64,000 bases of DNA from JBBRVP01 sp038246785 (GTDB taxonomy: Bacteria; Actinomycetota; Actinomycetes; Jiangellales; Jiangellaceae), in contig JBBRVP010000014.1 of the NCBI GenBank assembly GCA_038246785.1, forward strand, positions 1 to 64,000, given 5' to 3'. This document shows, piece after piece, positions 50,545-58,753 of this stretch. The first letter of the stretch is position 1. Every line of letters begins with the position of its first letter. The notes beneath the pieces are model-generated. The model saw only the letters and a list, made by a program, of their open reading frames with translations, made no database searches and was not told the DNA's origin. Both the position numbers and the translations under genes were made by a program.

Positions 50545-52523
50545 CGCGGTTCTCCCGACTCGTCGGCGGCGAGTGCGGCGCGCTCGGCCGCCTCCCGCTC
50601 GTAGGCGGTGACGATGTCGCGGTAGGCCGCGCTGCGGGCCAACAGCTCCTCGTGACTGCCCCGGTCGACCACCCGTCCGCCGTCGACGACGACGACCTCG
50701 TCGGCGAGCGAGATCGCCGAGCGTCGGTAGGCGACGACGACCACCGTGGCGGGCAGCTCCGCCTCCTGCAGGCCGCCCAGGATTGCCGTCTCCACGGACG
50801 GGTCTACGGCGCTGGTGGCGTCGTCGAGGACGAGCAGCCGCGGCCGGCGGACCAGCGCCCGGGCCAGCGCGAGCCGCTGCCGCTGCCCGCCGGACAGCGA
50901 GGTGCCGCGCTCGCCGATACGCGTGTCGAGGCCGTGCGGGAGGGCGGCGACGAAGCCCTCGGCGCGGGCCAGCCGCAGTGCAGCCCAGACCTCCGCGTCG
51001 GGCAGCGCAGCGCCGAGCGTGACGTTGCCGCGCACGGTGTCGTCGAAGAGGAACGTCGACTGCGCCACCAAGGCGACCGAGCCCGCCACGGCGCCGGGGC
51101 TGAGCTCACGCAGGTCGGTGCCGTCGAGCCGGACGGCTCCCTCGGCCGGGTCGACGAGCCGGACCAGGAGCGACACCAGCGTCGACTTGCCCGAGCCGGT
51201 CGGGCCGACGAGGGCGACGGTGCGCCCCGGCTCGACGACCAGGTCGACGCCGTGCAGCACCGGGCGCCCGGCCGCGTAGGCGTACCCCACCCCGGATGTC
51301 TCCAGCCGCGCCGGCATGGTCGACGCCGGCGCGGCAGCGCCGTACGCCAGCCCGCCCGTCGCCTCGAGCACCGCCGCCACGCGCTCCCACCCGACGACGC
51401 TGCGCGGCAGCTCACCGAGCACCCACCCGATGGAGCGGACCGGGAAGGCGAGGATCGTGAACAGGTAGGACACCTGAACCACCGCGCCGACGTCGGTGAG
51501 GCCGGCCTGCACCTGGTAGGCGCCGATGACGAGCACGGCCAGCACGCCGACCGTCGGCAGCGCCTCGAGCATGGGGTCGAACAGTCCGCGCACCCGGCCG
51601 ACCCGCACGCCGACGTCACGCAGCTGGTCCGAGACGCCGCGGAAGCGGGTGGTCTCCGCGGCCTCACGGCCGAGCGTCTTGACGACCAGGGCGCCCTCGA
51701 ACGACTCGTGGGCGGCGCCGCTCACCTCCGCCCGCAGCTGCTGCTGCGCGGTGGCGAGCGGGCTGAGCCGGCGCTGGTACCAGACGTTGACCGCGAACAG
51801 CGCGGGGAACACGACGAAGCCGACGATCGCGAGGACGACGTCCGCGGCCAGCATGGCGACGGCCGCGACCAGCAGCATGACGAGCGTCCCGACCGCCATC
51901 GGCAGTGGCGCTACCGGGAACCACATCGCCTCGACATCGGCGTTGGCGTTGGACAGCAGTCGCCCGGTGGGATGCGCATGGTGCCAGGACAGCGGCAGGC
52001 GGAGGTACTGCCGGGTGACCCGGCGGCGGTAACGGGCGTTGAGCCGGTACTGCATGACGCCGGCGCCGAGCCGGCGGGCTACCACCCCAAGCGCCTTGAC
52101 GACCCCGATGCCGAGCAGCACGGCGGCGGCCGCGGCGAGCGTGCCGGTGGTGACGTGCCCCGTCTGGAACGCCGGCACGACGACGCGCTGGGTGATCTGG
52201 CCGACGGCCCACGCTTCGGCGACGGTCGCGGCGCCGAAGACGGCCGAGCCGACGGTGGCCACGGCGAAGATCCCCGGCTCCTCGCGGATGCCCAGGCCGA
52301 GCACCGCCAGCCCCCGGCGCAGCACACCGGCGGCGTGCGACGGCGGGACGCTGCGCAGCGCAGCGGCGACCTCCGGGTCGTCGGGACCGGCGCCGGTCAC
52401 CGTCGGATCGGCGGGGGGCGGCCCCTGGGGCGGCCAGGATCGCGGCTCGGATGGCGGCTCGGATCGCGGCTCAGATGGCGGCTCGGGTGCCGGCTCGGAG
52501 CGGGAGGCACGCACTCGTCCCAT
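50541..52523 (-). CDS. ABC exporter half-transporter (MdlA-like)
   Basis: About 660 residues. A disordered Pro/Glu/Ser/Arg N-terminal tail (EPPSEPRS repeats) precedes a six-helix membrane domain and an ATPase domain with GPTGSGKST near 441, signature SLSGGQRQ, and Walker B LLVLDDATSAVD, where an Asp replaces the catalytic Glu. Degenerate Walker B sites are known in one half of heterodimeric exporters, which supports pairing with the next gene. Start uncertain among 52544 (GTG), 52523 (ATG) and 52514 (GTG); 52514 has the best-spaced GGGGAGA. Confidence 0.9.
   Translation of the reverse strand: MGRVRASRSEPAPEPPSEPRSEPPSEPRSWPPQGPPPADPTVTGAGPDDPEVAAALRSVPPSHAAGVLRRGLAVLGLGIREEPGIFAVATVGSAVFGAATVAEAWAVGQITQRVVVPAFQTGHVTTGTLAAAAAVLLGIGVVKALGVVARRLGAGVMQYRLNARYRRRVTRQYLRLPLSWHHAHPTGRLLSNANADVEAMWFPVAPLPMAVGTLVMLLVAAVAMLAADVVLAIVGFVVFPALFAVNVWYQRRLSPLATAQQQLRAEVSGAAHESFEGALVVKTLGREAAETTRFRGVSDQLRDVGVRVGRVRGLFDPMLEALPTVGVLAVLVIGAYQVQAGLTDVGAVVQVSYLFTILAFPVRSIGWVLGELPRSVVGWERVAAVLEATGGLAYGAAAPASTMPARLETSGVGYAYAAGRPVLHGVDLVVEPGRTVALVGPTGSGKSTLVSLLVRLVDPAEGAVRLDGTDLRELSPGAVAGSVALVAQSTFLFDDTVRGNVTLGAALPDAEVWAALRLARAEGFVAALPHGLDTRIGERGTSLSGGQRQRLALARALVRRPRLLVLDDATSAVDPSVETAILGGLQEAELPATVVVVAYRRSAISLADEVVVVDGGRVVDRGSHEELLARSAAYRDIVTAYEREAAERAALAADESGEPR
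52441..52500 (+). repeat. 12-bp tandem repeat at the ABC exporter N-terminus
   Basis: Five consecutive 12-bp units of the type CGCGGCTCGGAT with one to three changes each. Read on the minus strand as Glu-Pro-Pro-Ser / Glu-Pro-Arg-Ser, forming an unstructured tail. Confidence 0.8.
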
Positions 52524-52557
52524 TCTCCCCCATCCCGCGGGCACGCGGAGCGGCCCC

Positions 52558-52563
52558 TACGGT
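52558..52563 (+). promoter_or_regulatory. Putative leaderless -10 hexamer (TACGGT)
   Basis: TACGGT ends 6 nt before the ATG at 52570; no Shine-Dalgarno is present. Confidence 0.45.
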
Positions 52564-52569
52564 GGGCCC

Positions 52570-53700
52570 ATGAGCCAGGCAACCTACGGCGAACGGCCAC
52601 GCGCGGTCGCCCAGCGGCTGCGGTCCGGGCTGCGCGCAGTCGGCCAGGCGCTACCGCCACCGCGCGACGACGGCTTCCGCCAGGTCGTCGGCGGCACCCG
52701 GCTGCTGCTGACCGGCCGCCGGCGCTCCGCGGCTCTCGCCGCCGGGACCGCGCCTGGGTCGCCCCCGGAACACCAGCCGCCGGCCGGTTTCGAGCTGCCC
52801 AAGCCGCCGCGGGTCGACGTGACCAGCTGGTCGGTGCCGCCCACCACCGGGTTGTCCGGCCGCAGCAGCACCTACGACACCGGCGCTCGGCCACCGCGTT
52901 TCGACGTCGAGCTGCTCGAACAGCTCAATGCGGAGTACGCGAGCAAGCCGCTGGTCACCCGGGCTCCGAGCTACAAGGCGGAGACGCTGGCCGAGTCCGC
53001 GCGCGGGCGCGTGCTGTGGGTGCATCGCACCGTGGACCTCCGCGGCATGCGGGTGCTGGAGGTCGGTTGCGGCAGCGGCTACGAGACGTGGTACGCCGCA
53101 CACGGGCTCGGCGCCGATGCACACGGCGTGGACGTCGTCGAGTGGGACAGCTGGAAGGACCTGCGCGGGGAGCGGACGACGTTCCACGCAACCGACCTCG
53201 CCCTGGACAACCCGTTCCTCGCGGAATCGTTCGACCGCCTGATGTCCTTCACGGTCTGGGAGCACGTGCGTCACCCGTACGAGCTGCTCGAGCAGGCCTA
53301 TCGCCTGCTCGCACCCGGCGGTCTGGCGTGGATCCGCGCGAACCTCCATGCCGGCCCCAAGGCCTCCCATCGCTACCGCCAGATCCACTTCCCGTGGCCG
53401 CACCTGCTGTTCTCCGACGACGTGATCGCCGACTGGGACCGGTTGCACGGCCGGGAGACCACCGGCGCGGCCTGGGTCAACCGGCTCAGCTGGGCGCACT
53501 ACGAGCAGTATTTCGACCAAATCGGCTTCGACGTGGTCCGCCGCGTCTTCACCCGGACACCGCTGGACGAGGAGTTCTTCGCCCGCTTCGAGGACGTGCT
53601 CGGTCGCTACCCACGATGGGACCTCGAGACCGACTACTTCCTCGTCGTGCTCCGCAAGCCGCTCCCCGGTGAGGGCCGAGCCCATACGGCACGCAAGTGA
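52570..53700 (+). CDS. SAM-dependent methyltransferase (tRNA mo5U34-like)
   Basis: 376 residues. The N-terminal 140 residues are specific (a charged stretch, then VTSWSVPPTTG); the class I fold starts at MRVLEVGCGSGYETWYAA near 160, with GVDVVEWDSWKDL, FDRLMSFTVWEHVRHPYELLEQAYRLLAPGG and a C-terminal helical part. It resembles methyltransferases of the DUF1698 or ubiquinone/menaquinone type; the target is unknown. Divergent from the ABC exporter by a short gap. The next gene overlaps its stop by 4 nt. Confidence 0.83.
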   Translation: MSQATYGERPRAVAQRLRSGLRAVGQALPPPRDDGFRQVVGGTRLLLTGRRRSAALAAGTAPGSPPEHQPPAGFELPKPPRVDVTSWSVPPTTGLSGRSSTYDTGARPPRFDVELLEQLNAEYASKPLVTRAPSYKAETLAESARGRVLWVHRTVDLRGMRVLEVGCGSGYETWYAAHGLGADAHGVDVVEWDSWKDLRGERTTFHATDLALDNPFLAESFDRLMSFTVWEHVRHPYELLEQAYRLLAPGGLAWIRANLHAGPKASHRYRQIHFPWPHLLFSDDVIADWDRLHGRETTGAAWVNRLSWAHYEQYFDQIGFDVVRRVFTRTPLDEEFFARFEDVLGRYPRWDLETDYFLVVLRKPLPGEGRAHTARK

Positions 53701-54326
53701 GCGGCTACGGCCTCGCCGAGCGCGACGCGCTGGCCGATCTGCTGCTCGAGGTGGGTCCGGACGCCCCGACCCTGTGCGAGGGCTGGGCGGCCCGTGACCT
53801 GGCCGCCCACGTCGCGATCCGGGAGCGCCGCCCGGACGCCGCGCTCGGGATCGTCGTGGGCCCGCTGGCCGCGTGGACGCAGCGTGTGCAGGCCTCGACG
53901 GCCGAGACCGCTTGGCCGCAGCTCGTCGAGCAGGTGCGTCGGCCGCCGGGCTGGTCGCCGATGCGGGTGGAGGCGCTGCACGAGCCGCTCAACCTCGCCG
54001 AGATGGCCGTGCATCACGAGGACGTGCGCCGTGCCCAGTCGGGTTGGGAGCCGCGCCGGCTCGACCCGGCCGAGCAGCAGGCGCTCTGGGCCCGGCTGCG
54101 CCGGGTGGCGCGGATCTGCTACCGCCGATCGCCGGTGGGTGTGACGATCCAGCGGCCCGGCGGCCGCCCGCTCGCTGTCAACGACGCCGAGCCGCGGGTG
54201 GCGGTGACCGGGGAGCCGCTCGAGCTGCTGTTGCACGCGTACGGCCGCGGGGCGCACGCCCGCGTCGAGCTGACCGGTCCGCCGGACGCGGTGGAGGCGC
54301 TGCAGTCGGCACGCCTGGGGTTGTGA
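53697..54326 (+). CDS. TIGR03085-type metal-binding protein (MDMPI/DinB-like)
   Basis: 209 residues. LAERDALADLLLEVGPDAPTLCEGWAARDLAAHVAIRERRPDA carries the DinB-like four-helix bundle start with the His ligand; NLAEMAVHHEDVRRAQ gives the next His pair; ITRPG-like VTIQRPGGRPL leads into a C-terminal SCP2-type strand block. The family is related to mycothiol-dependent maleylpyruvate isomerase; exact role unknown. GTG at 53697 overlaps the previous gene by 4 nt. Confidence 0.87.
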   Translation: MSGYGLAERDALADLLLEVGPDAPTLCEGWAARDLAAHVAIRERRPDAALGIVVGPLAAWTQRVQASTAETAWPQLVEQVRRPPGWSPMRVEALHEPLNLAEMAVHHEDVRRAQSGWEPRRLDPAEQQALWARLRRVARICYRRSPVGVTIQRPGGRPLAVNDAEPRVAVTGEPLELLLHAYGRGAHARVELTGPPDAVEALQSARLGL

Positions 54327-54433
54327 CGTCGGCGCGGCGTCGGCGTACTCGACGGCCCACCCGTGCTTGCGGATCATCGTGGCGACACGGGGGCGTCCTG
54401 GTCGAGCCAGGCTTGTGCGGCCAGGTCGCACAC

Positions 54434-54505
54434 GAGGTCGGGCACGAGGTCGGGCACGGGGTCGGGCACGAGGTCGGGCACGAGGTCGGGCACGGGGTCG
54501 GGCAC
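54434..54505 (+). repeat. 12-bp minisatellite arranged AAB-AAB
   Basis: Six exact 12-bp units: A = GAGGTCGGGCAC and B = GGGGTCGGGCAC in order A A B A A B, so a 36-bp higher-order unit is duplicated perfectly. A degenerate unit precedes it. Lies in the 243-bp gap between two convergent genes; the rest of the gap shows no gene. Confidence 0.88.
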
Positions 54506-54569
54506 GGCGACCTCCGTGTCGACGGCCCTGGGCGCCGGCTGGCGAGGCCGGTTGCGGCGGGCCGCCGGG

Positions 54570-56282
54570 CTACCGCTCGTACCCCCGATCCCTACGCACG
54601 ATCGGCTTTCGTCCCTTGATCGTCGTGCGACGCAGAGCCTCGATGACCTCGTCGACCGCGCCATCCGGCACCTCGACGAGGGAGAACCGGTCGGCGATCT
54701 CGATGCCACCGACGTCGCGGCCGCGCAGGCTCGACTCCCCCGTGATCGCGCCGACCAGGTCCTGCGGTCTGATGCCCGCGGCCCGCCCGGCGCCGACGAA
54801 CAGCCGAGTGCTGCCGCCCGCGGCGGCGCCACGTCCCCAACCTGAGCCGCCACGACCGCCATCGCGGCGCCCCTTCCGCTCGGCCGACGGCCCACGCCCG
54901 ACCAGTGGTGCGACGTCCGGGATCTCCGCATCGTCGTCGGTGCTCCCACCCAGCGCCTCGTGGGCGAGCGCCACTGCGGCCAGGGCGACCTCCATGACGT
55001 CGGAGTCGTCTCCGAGCGACTCGACGACGACGCGATAGTGATCGAGCTCTGAGGCATCCTCCTGCAGTCGCTGCTGCAGGGCTTCCCGGGTCAGGTCGAG
55101 CCGCCGAGCCCGCAGATCGGCGACGGTCGGGAGCTTGGCGACCGGGATCCGCTGCTTGGTCACGCGCTCGATCGTCTGGAGCATGCGGTGCTCGCGCGGC
55201 TCGGCCAGCGTGATCGCGACACCTTCTCGGCCGGCCCGGCCGACGCGACCGACCCGGTGGATGTAGGAGTCCGGGGCGGACGGCACGTCGTAGTTGATGA
55301 CATGCGTGAGCTGATCGATGTCGAGCCCGCGGGCCGCGACGTCGGTGGCGACCAGCAGGTCGGCAGTGCCGGCCCGCAGCCGGCCCATGACGCGGTCACG
55401 CTGCTCCTGGTCCATGCCGCCGTGCAGCGCCTCGGCCCGATAGCCGCGCCCGTTGAGCGTCTCGGTGAGCGCGTCGACCTCGTCGCGGGTCCGGCAGAAG
55501 ACGAGAGCGGCGGCCGGGGACTCGACGTCGAGGACGCGGCCGAGGGCGGCGGCCTTCGCCGAGCGCGGGACGAGGTACGCCGACTGCCGCACGCGAGGTT
55601 GCTCCCCTGGCGCGGTGCCCTCCCGCCCGATCCGGATGCGGACCGGGTCGTCGAGGTGCCGGCGGGCCAGCCGGTCGATGCGCGAAGGCATCGTGGCGGA
55701 GAACAGCACTGTCTGTCGCTGCGCCGGCGTCTCCGCGAGGATCGCCTCGATGTCCTCGGCGAAGCCCATGTCGAGCATCTCGTCGGCCTCGTCGAGGACG
55801 ACGACGCGCAGGTCCTGCAGCCGCAACGTGCCCCGGCCGAGGTGGTCCAAAGCCCGGCCGGGGGTCGCCACGACGACGTCGACCCCCCGTGCCAGCGCCT
55901 GGATCTGGCGTCCCAACGGCTGCCCGCCGTAGACCGGCAGGACGCGCGCACCGAGCTGCCTGCCGTACCGGTGCACCGCCTCGCTCACCTGCATGGCCAG
56001 TTCCCGGGTCGGCACGAGCACCAGCGCCGCCGGGCCACGCCGGTCACGATCGCCGTCAAGGTGCTGCAGCAGCGGCAGCGCGAACGCCGCAGTCTTGCCG
56101 GTGCCCGTGGCGGCCTGCCCGAGCAGATCGCGTCCGGCGACGAGCGGCGGCACCGCCTCACGTTGGATCGGGGTGGGTTCCTCGTAGCCGAGCGCGCTGA
56201 GCGCGGCCAGCAGCTCGGGGCGCAGGCCAAGCCCGTCGAACCCGGCGGGGCCCGCGCTCTCGTGTGGCACGCGCGCCATCAT
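54570..56282 (-). CDS. DEAD-box RNA helicase with DbpA-type RNA-binding domain
   Basis: 570 residues. Q motif near FDGLGL and PTPIQ; Walker A AATGTGKT at 57-64; DEAD at 164-167; SAT in LFSATMP; HRVGRVGRAGREG in the second RecA domain. The C-terminus ends in a DbpA-type RRM (TRLFVGAGRAAGIRPQDLVG, then FSLVEVPDGAVDEVIEAL), as in DeaD/CsdA helicases. A Gly/Arg-rich linker precedes it. Likely unwinds RNA during ribosome assembly or decay, often in the cold. Tandem ATGs at 56282/56279; start moderately sure. Confidence 0.93.
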   Translation of the reverse strand: MMARVPHESAGPAGFDGLGLRPELLAALSALGYEEPTPIQREAVPPLVAGRDLLGQAATGTGKTAAFALPLLQHLDGDRDRRGPAALVLVPTRELAMQVSEAVHRYGRQLGARVLPVYGGQPLGRQIQALARGVDVVVATPGRALDHLGRGTLRLQDLRVVVLDEADEMLDMGFAEDIEAILAETPAQRQTVLFSATMPSRIDRLARRHLDDPVRIRIGREGTAPGEQPRVRQSAYLVPRSAKAAALGRVLDVESPAAALVFCRTRDEVDALTETLNGRGYRAEALHGGMDQEQRDRVMGRLRAGTADLLVATDVAARGLDIDQLTHVINYDVPSAPDSYIHRVGRVGRAGREGVAITLAEPREHRMLQTIERVTKQRIPVAKLPTVADLRARRLDLTREALQQRLQEDASELDHYRVVVESLGDDSDVMEVALAAVALAHEALGGSTDDDAEIPDVAPLVGRGPSAERKGRRDGGRGGSGWGRGAAAGGSTRLFVGAGRAAGIRPQDLVGAITGESSLRGRDVGGIEIADRFSLVEVPDGAVDEVIEALRRTTIKGRKPIVRRDRGYER

Positions 56283-56312
56283 CCCCGACCGGCCCACGGT
56301 TGGCTGCCGTGC

Positions 56313-56318
56313 CACGAT
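56313..56318 (+). promoter_or_regulatory. Putative leaderless -10 hexamer (CACGAT)
   Basis: CACGAT ends 6 nt before the ATG at 56325; third occurrence of this hexamer at this distance. Confidence 0.35.
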
Positions 56319-56324
56319 GCCCCC

Positions 56325-56543
56325 ATGGGTTTGCCCGCCGAGCAGCTCGGCCCCGACGAGGGCGTCGTCCTGGAGATGCACGAGCACTGGAAGAGCCTCG
56401 TGGGCGCCGCTCTCAGCTGCCTGGCCGCGGTGGTGGGGCTCGTGGTGATCCTTTGGATCGGACCCGAGAGTGGGTTCTTCGCCTGGGTCGACGGGCTTGG
56501 TTGGGTCGCGTTCGTCGTCGTCATCATGGTCTTCGGCGTGTGA
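56325..56543 (+). pseudogene. Truncated bacterial PH-domain (bPH2) membrane protein
   Basis: 72 residues opening MGLPAEQLGPDEGVVLEMHEH, the start of actinobacterial bPH2 membrane proteins, followed by two hydrophobic helices (SLVGAALSCLAAVVGLVVILW, WVAFVVVIMVFGV). The frame then stops at TGA, where full-length relatives continue into a PH domain of about 100 residues. The codons after the stop (PAIAWRMRTSHDERA) still look like the start of that part, then degrade. Probably a decayed gene, though a functional small two-helix protein cannot be excluded. Confidence 0.5.
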
Positions 56544-56789
56544 CCGGCGATCGCCTGGCGCATGCGCACGTCGCACGATGAACGAGCTCGTCCGCGACGA
56601 ACGGCGCCGCGGCCGCCTGCCCGACGGCACTTGACGCCGCCCGGCCCGGTCTGTCAGGCCGAGGCGGGGCCCCAGGCCCGTAGCAGCCTGACAATTCGGC
56701 GGGACCTGCGACAGTCATGAAGCAGGACCGGCGAGGGTCATGGCCGATTCCCGCCAGAACCTGTCGACGGAATGGGCGAGGATGGGCAT

Positions 56790-58277
56790 GTGATCGAGGA
56801 CGTCGAGCGCTGCTTCCGCGCCGTGCAGGGCAAGGACCGCCGCTTCGACGGCGTGTTCTGGACCGGTGTGACCTCGACCGGCATCTACTGCCGTCCCAGC
56901 TGCCCCGCCGTCACCCCGCGCCGCCGCAACGTCCGTTTCTTCGCCTCGGCCGCGGCCGCGCAGGCCGCCGGGCTGCGCGCATGCAAGCGCTGCCGCCCGG
57001 ACGCCTCCCCGGGATCCCCCGACTGGGACGCCCGGGCCGATGTGGCTGGCCGCGCCATGCGACTGGTCAATGACGGCGTCATCGATCGCGACGGCGTACC
57101 CGGACTCGCCCGCCGGCTCGGCTACAGCGAACGTCACCTGTCCCGTCAGCTCGCCGACTCGCTCGGTGCCGGTCCGCTCGCGCTCGCCCGGGCCCGCCGC
57201 GCGCACACAGCGCGCACGCTCGTCGAGTCCACGCCGCTGCCGATGGCCGACATCGCCTTCGCGGCCGGGTTCGCAAGCGTCCGGCAGTTCAACGACACGG
57301 TACGGGAGGTGTACGCCAGCACGCCCACCGACCTGCGCCGGAGGGCCGCAGCCCGCGACCGCTCGCACCGCATCCGCGCAGCGGCGCCTGCTCTCGGCGA
57401 GGGCCGCGTCGAGCTGCGGCTCGCGGTGCGCCGGCCGTTCGACGGCGGTGCCCTGCTGCGCTTCCTCGCCCGGCGGGCGGTGCCAGGCGTCGAGGACGTC
57501 GCCGACGGCGCCTATCGCCGCACCCTCCGGCTGCCGCACGGTCCCGGCACCGTCGCGCTGACCCCCGAGTGCGACGCCGTCCGCTGCGTGCTGCGCCTGC
57601 ACGACCTCGCCGACCTGCCGCCCGCCGTGGAGCGCTGCCGCCGGCTGCTCGACCTCGACGCCGACCCCGTGTCGATCGCGGACGGCCTGTCCGCCGACCC
57701 ATGGCTCACCCCCCTGCTGCGCCGCCGGCCCGGGCTGCGCGTGCCCGGCCATGTCGACGGCGCCGAGCTCGCCGTCCGCGCCGTCGTCGGCCAGCAGGTA
57801 TCCGTCGCCGGGGCCCGCACCGTGGCCGGACGGCTCGTGGGAACGTACGGCGACCTGCTGCCGCATGCTGACGGTGCTCTGACCCACCTCTTCCCGACGG
57901 CTGAGCGGCTGGCCGAAGCCGACCCGGCCGAGCTGCCGATGCCGAGATCCCGTGCACGAGCCGTCGTCGGGTTGTCGGCAGCCGTCGCCGGGGGGCACGT
58001 CGACCTCGACCGCGGCGGCGAGCGTGAGCGGGTCCGCAGCGCGCTGCTCGCCCTGCCGGGCGTCGGCCACTGGACCGCGTCGTACGTCGCCCTGCGCGCA
58101 CTGGGCGACCCCGACGCCTTCTTACCCACCGACCTCGGAGTGCGCCACGCCCTCGCCCGGCTCGGCGCACCCTCCGACGCGCGCGCCGCCGAGCGGCTCG
58201 CCGAGGCTTGGCGCCCCTGGCGCTCCTACGCCCTGCTCCATCTGTGGACCCAGCTGTCCGAAGGAGACGCCGCATGA
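56790..58277 (+). CDS. Ada-type sensor / AraC regulator fused to AlkA DNA glycosylase
   Basis: About 495 residues. The Ada metal-binding domain (1-75) has Cys34, Cys38, Cys65 and Cys68 (YCRPSC, ACKRC), where one cysteine takes methyl from phosphotriesters in E. coli Ada. An AraC helix-turn-helix covers about 95-190 (LARRLGYSERHLSRQL, IAFAAGFASVRQFN). An AlkA N-domain follows, then an HhH-GPD glycosylase (LPGVGHWTASYVALRAL; catalytic Asp in FLPTDLG). It excises alkylated bases and activates repair genes. The AlkA part replaces the methyltransferase part of E. coli Ada. Start at GTG 56790 (GGCGAGG upstream); ATG 56772 is the alternative. Confidence 0.93.
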   Translation: MIEDVERCFRAVQGKDRRFDGVFWTGVTSTGIYCRPSCPAVTPRRRNVRFFASAAAAQAAGLRACKRCRPDASPGSPDWDARADVAGRAMRLVNDGVIDRDGVPGLARRLGYSERHLSRQLADSLGAGPLALARARRAHTARTLVESTPLPMADIAFAAGFASVRQFNDTVREVYASTPTDLRRRAAARDRSHRIRAAAPALGEGRVELRLAVRRPFDGGALLRFLARRAVPGVEDVADGAYRRTLRLPHGPGTVALTPECDAVRCVLRLHDLADLPPAVERCRRLLDLDADPVSIADGLSADPWLTPLLRRRPGLRVPGHVDGAELAVRAVVGQQVSVAGARTVAGRLVGTYGDLLPHADGALTHLFPTAERLAEADPAELPMPRSRARAVVGLSAAVAGGHVDLDRGGERERVRSALLALPGVGHWTASYVALRALGDPDAFLPTDLGVRHALARLGAPSDARAAERLAEAWRPWRSYALLHLWTQLSEGDAA

Positions 58278-58753
58278 GCACCGTCTGGACCCTCATCGAC
58301 CCCACCCCGGTCGGTCCGTTGACGCTGACCGCCGACGACGGCGCCCTCACCGGGCTGGCGTTCGGCAGCCCGCTGCCCGACGTCGACGGCGAGCGGAACG
58401 ACGCCGAGCCGGTCCTCGCGACGGCGCGCCGGGAGCTGGCGGAGTACTTTGCCGGCGAGCGGCAGGATTTCTCCGTGCCGCTCGCGCCGCAGGGCACCGC
58501 GTTCCAGTTGCGCGTCTGGGAGGCGCTCCGCGCGATCCCGTACGGCAGCACGATCTCCTACGGCGAGCTCGCGCGCCGCATCGGCGACCCGCGGGCGAGC
58601 CGCGCGGTCGGCCTGGCCAACGGCCGCAATCCGATCGTCGTGGTCGTGCCGTGCCACCGCGTCGTCGGCGCCGACGGATCGCTGACCGGGTTCGGTGGCG
58701 GGCTCGCCGCGAAGCGGGCGCTGCTCGACCTGGAGGCCGGCTCGCTGTTCTAG
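58274..58753 (+). CDS. ogt: Methylated-DNA-[protein]-cysteine S-methyltransferase
   Basis: 159 residues; removes methyl from O6-methylguanine by suicide transfer to Cys127 in VVPCHRV. The helix-turn-helix part IPYGSTISYGELARRIG and the Asn hinge GLANGRNPI are present. ATGA overlap with the Ada-AlkA gene and an AAGGAG site make a two-gene alkylation repair operon. Length is normal. Confidence 0.96.
   Translation: MSTVWTLIDPTPVGPLTLTADDGALTGLAFGSPLPDVDGERNDAEPVLATARRELAEYFAGERQDFSVPLAPQGTAFQLRVWEALRAIPYGSTISYGELARRIGDPRASRAVGLANGRNPIVVVVPCHRVVGADGSLTGFGGGLAAKRALLDLEAGSLF

Noticed and set aside
50652..53672. About 1,000-codon plus-strand frame over the ABC exporter and methyltransferase
   Set aside because: Antisense to one gene and out of frame with the next; composition only.
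54374..54569. Coding sequence made of the 12-bp repeats (VPDPVPDL on minus or VGHEVGHG on plus)
   Set aside because: Both frames are just translated minisatellite joined to antisense of the helicase gene; no start site or domain.
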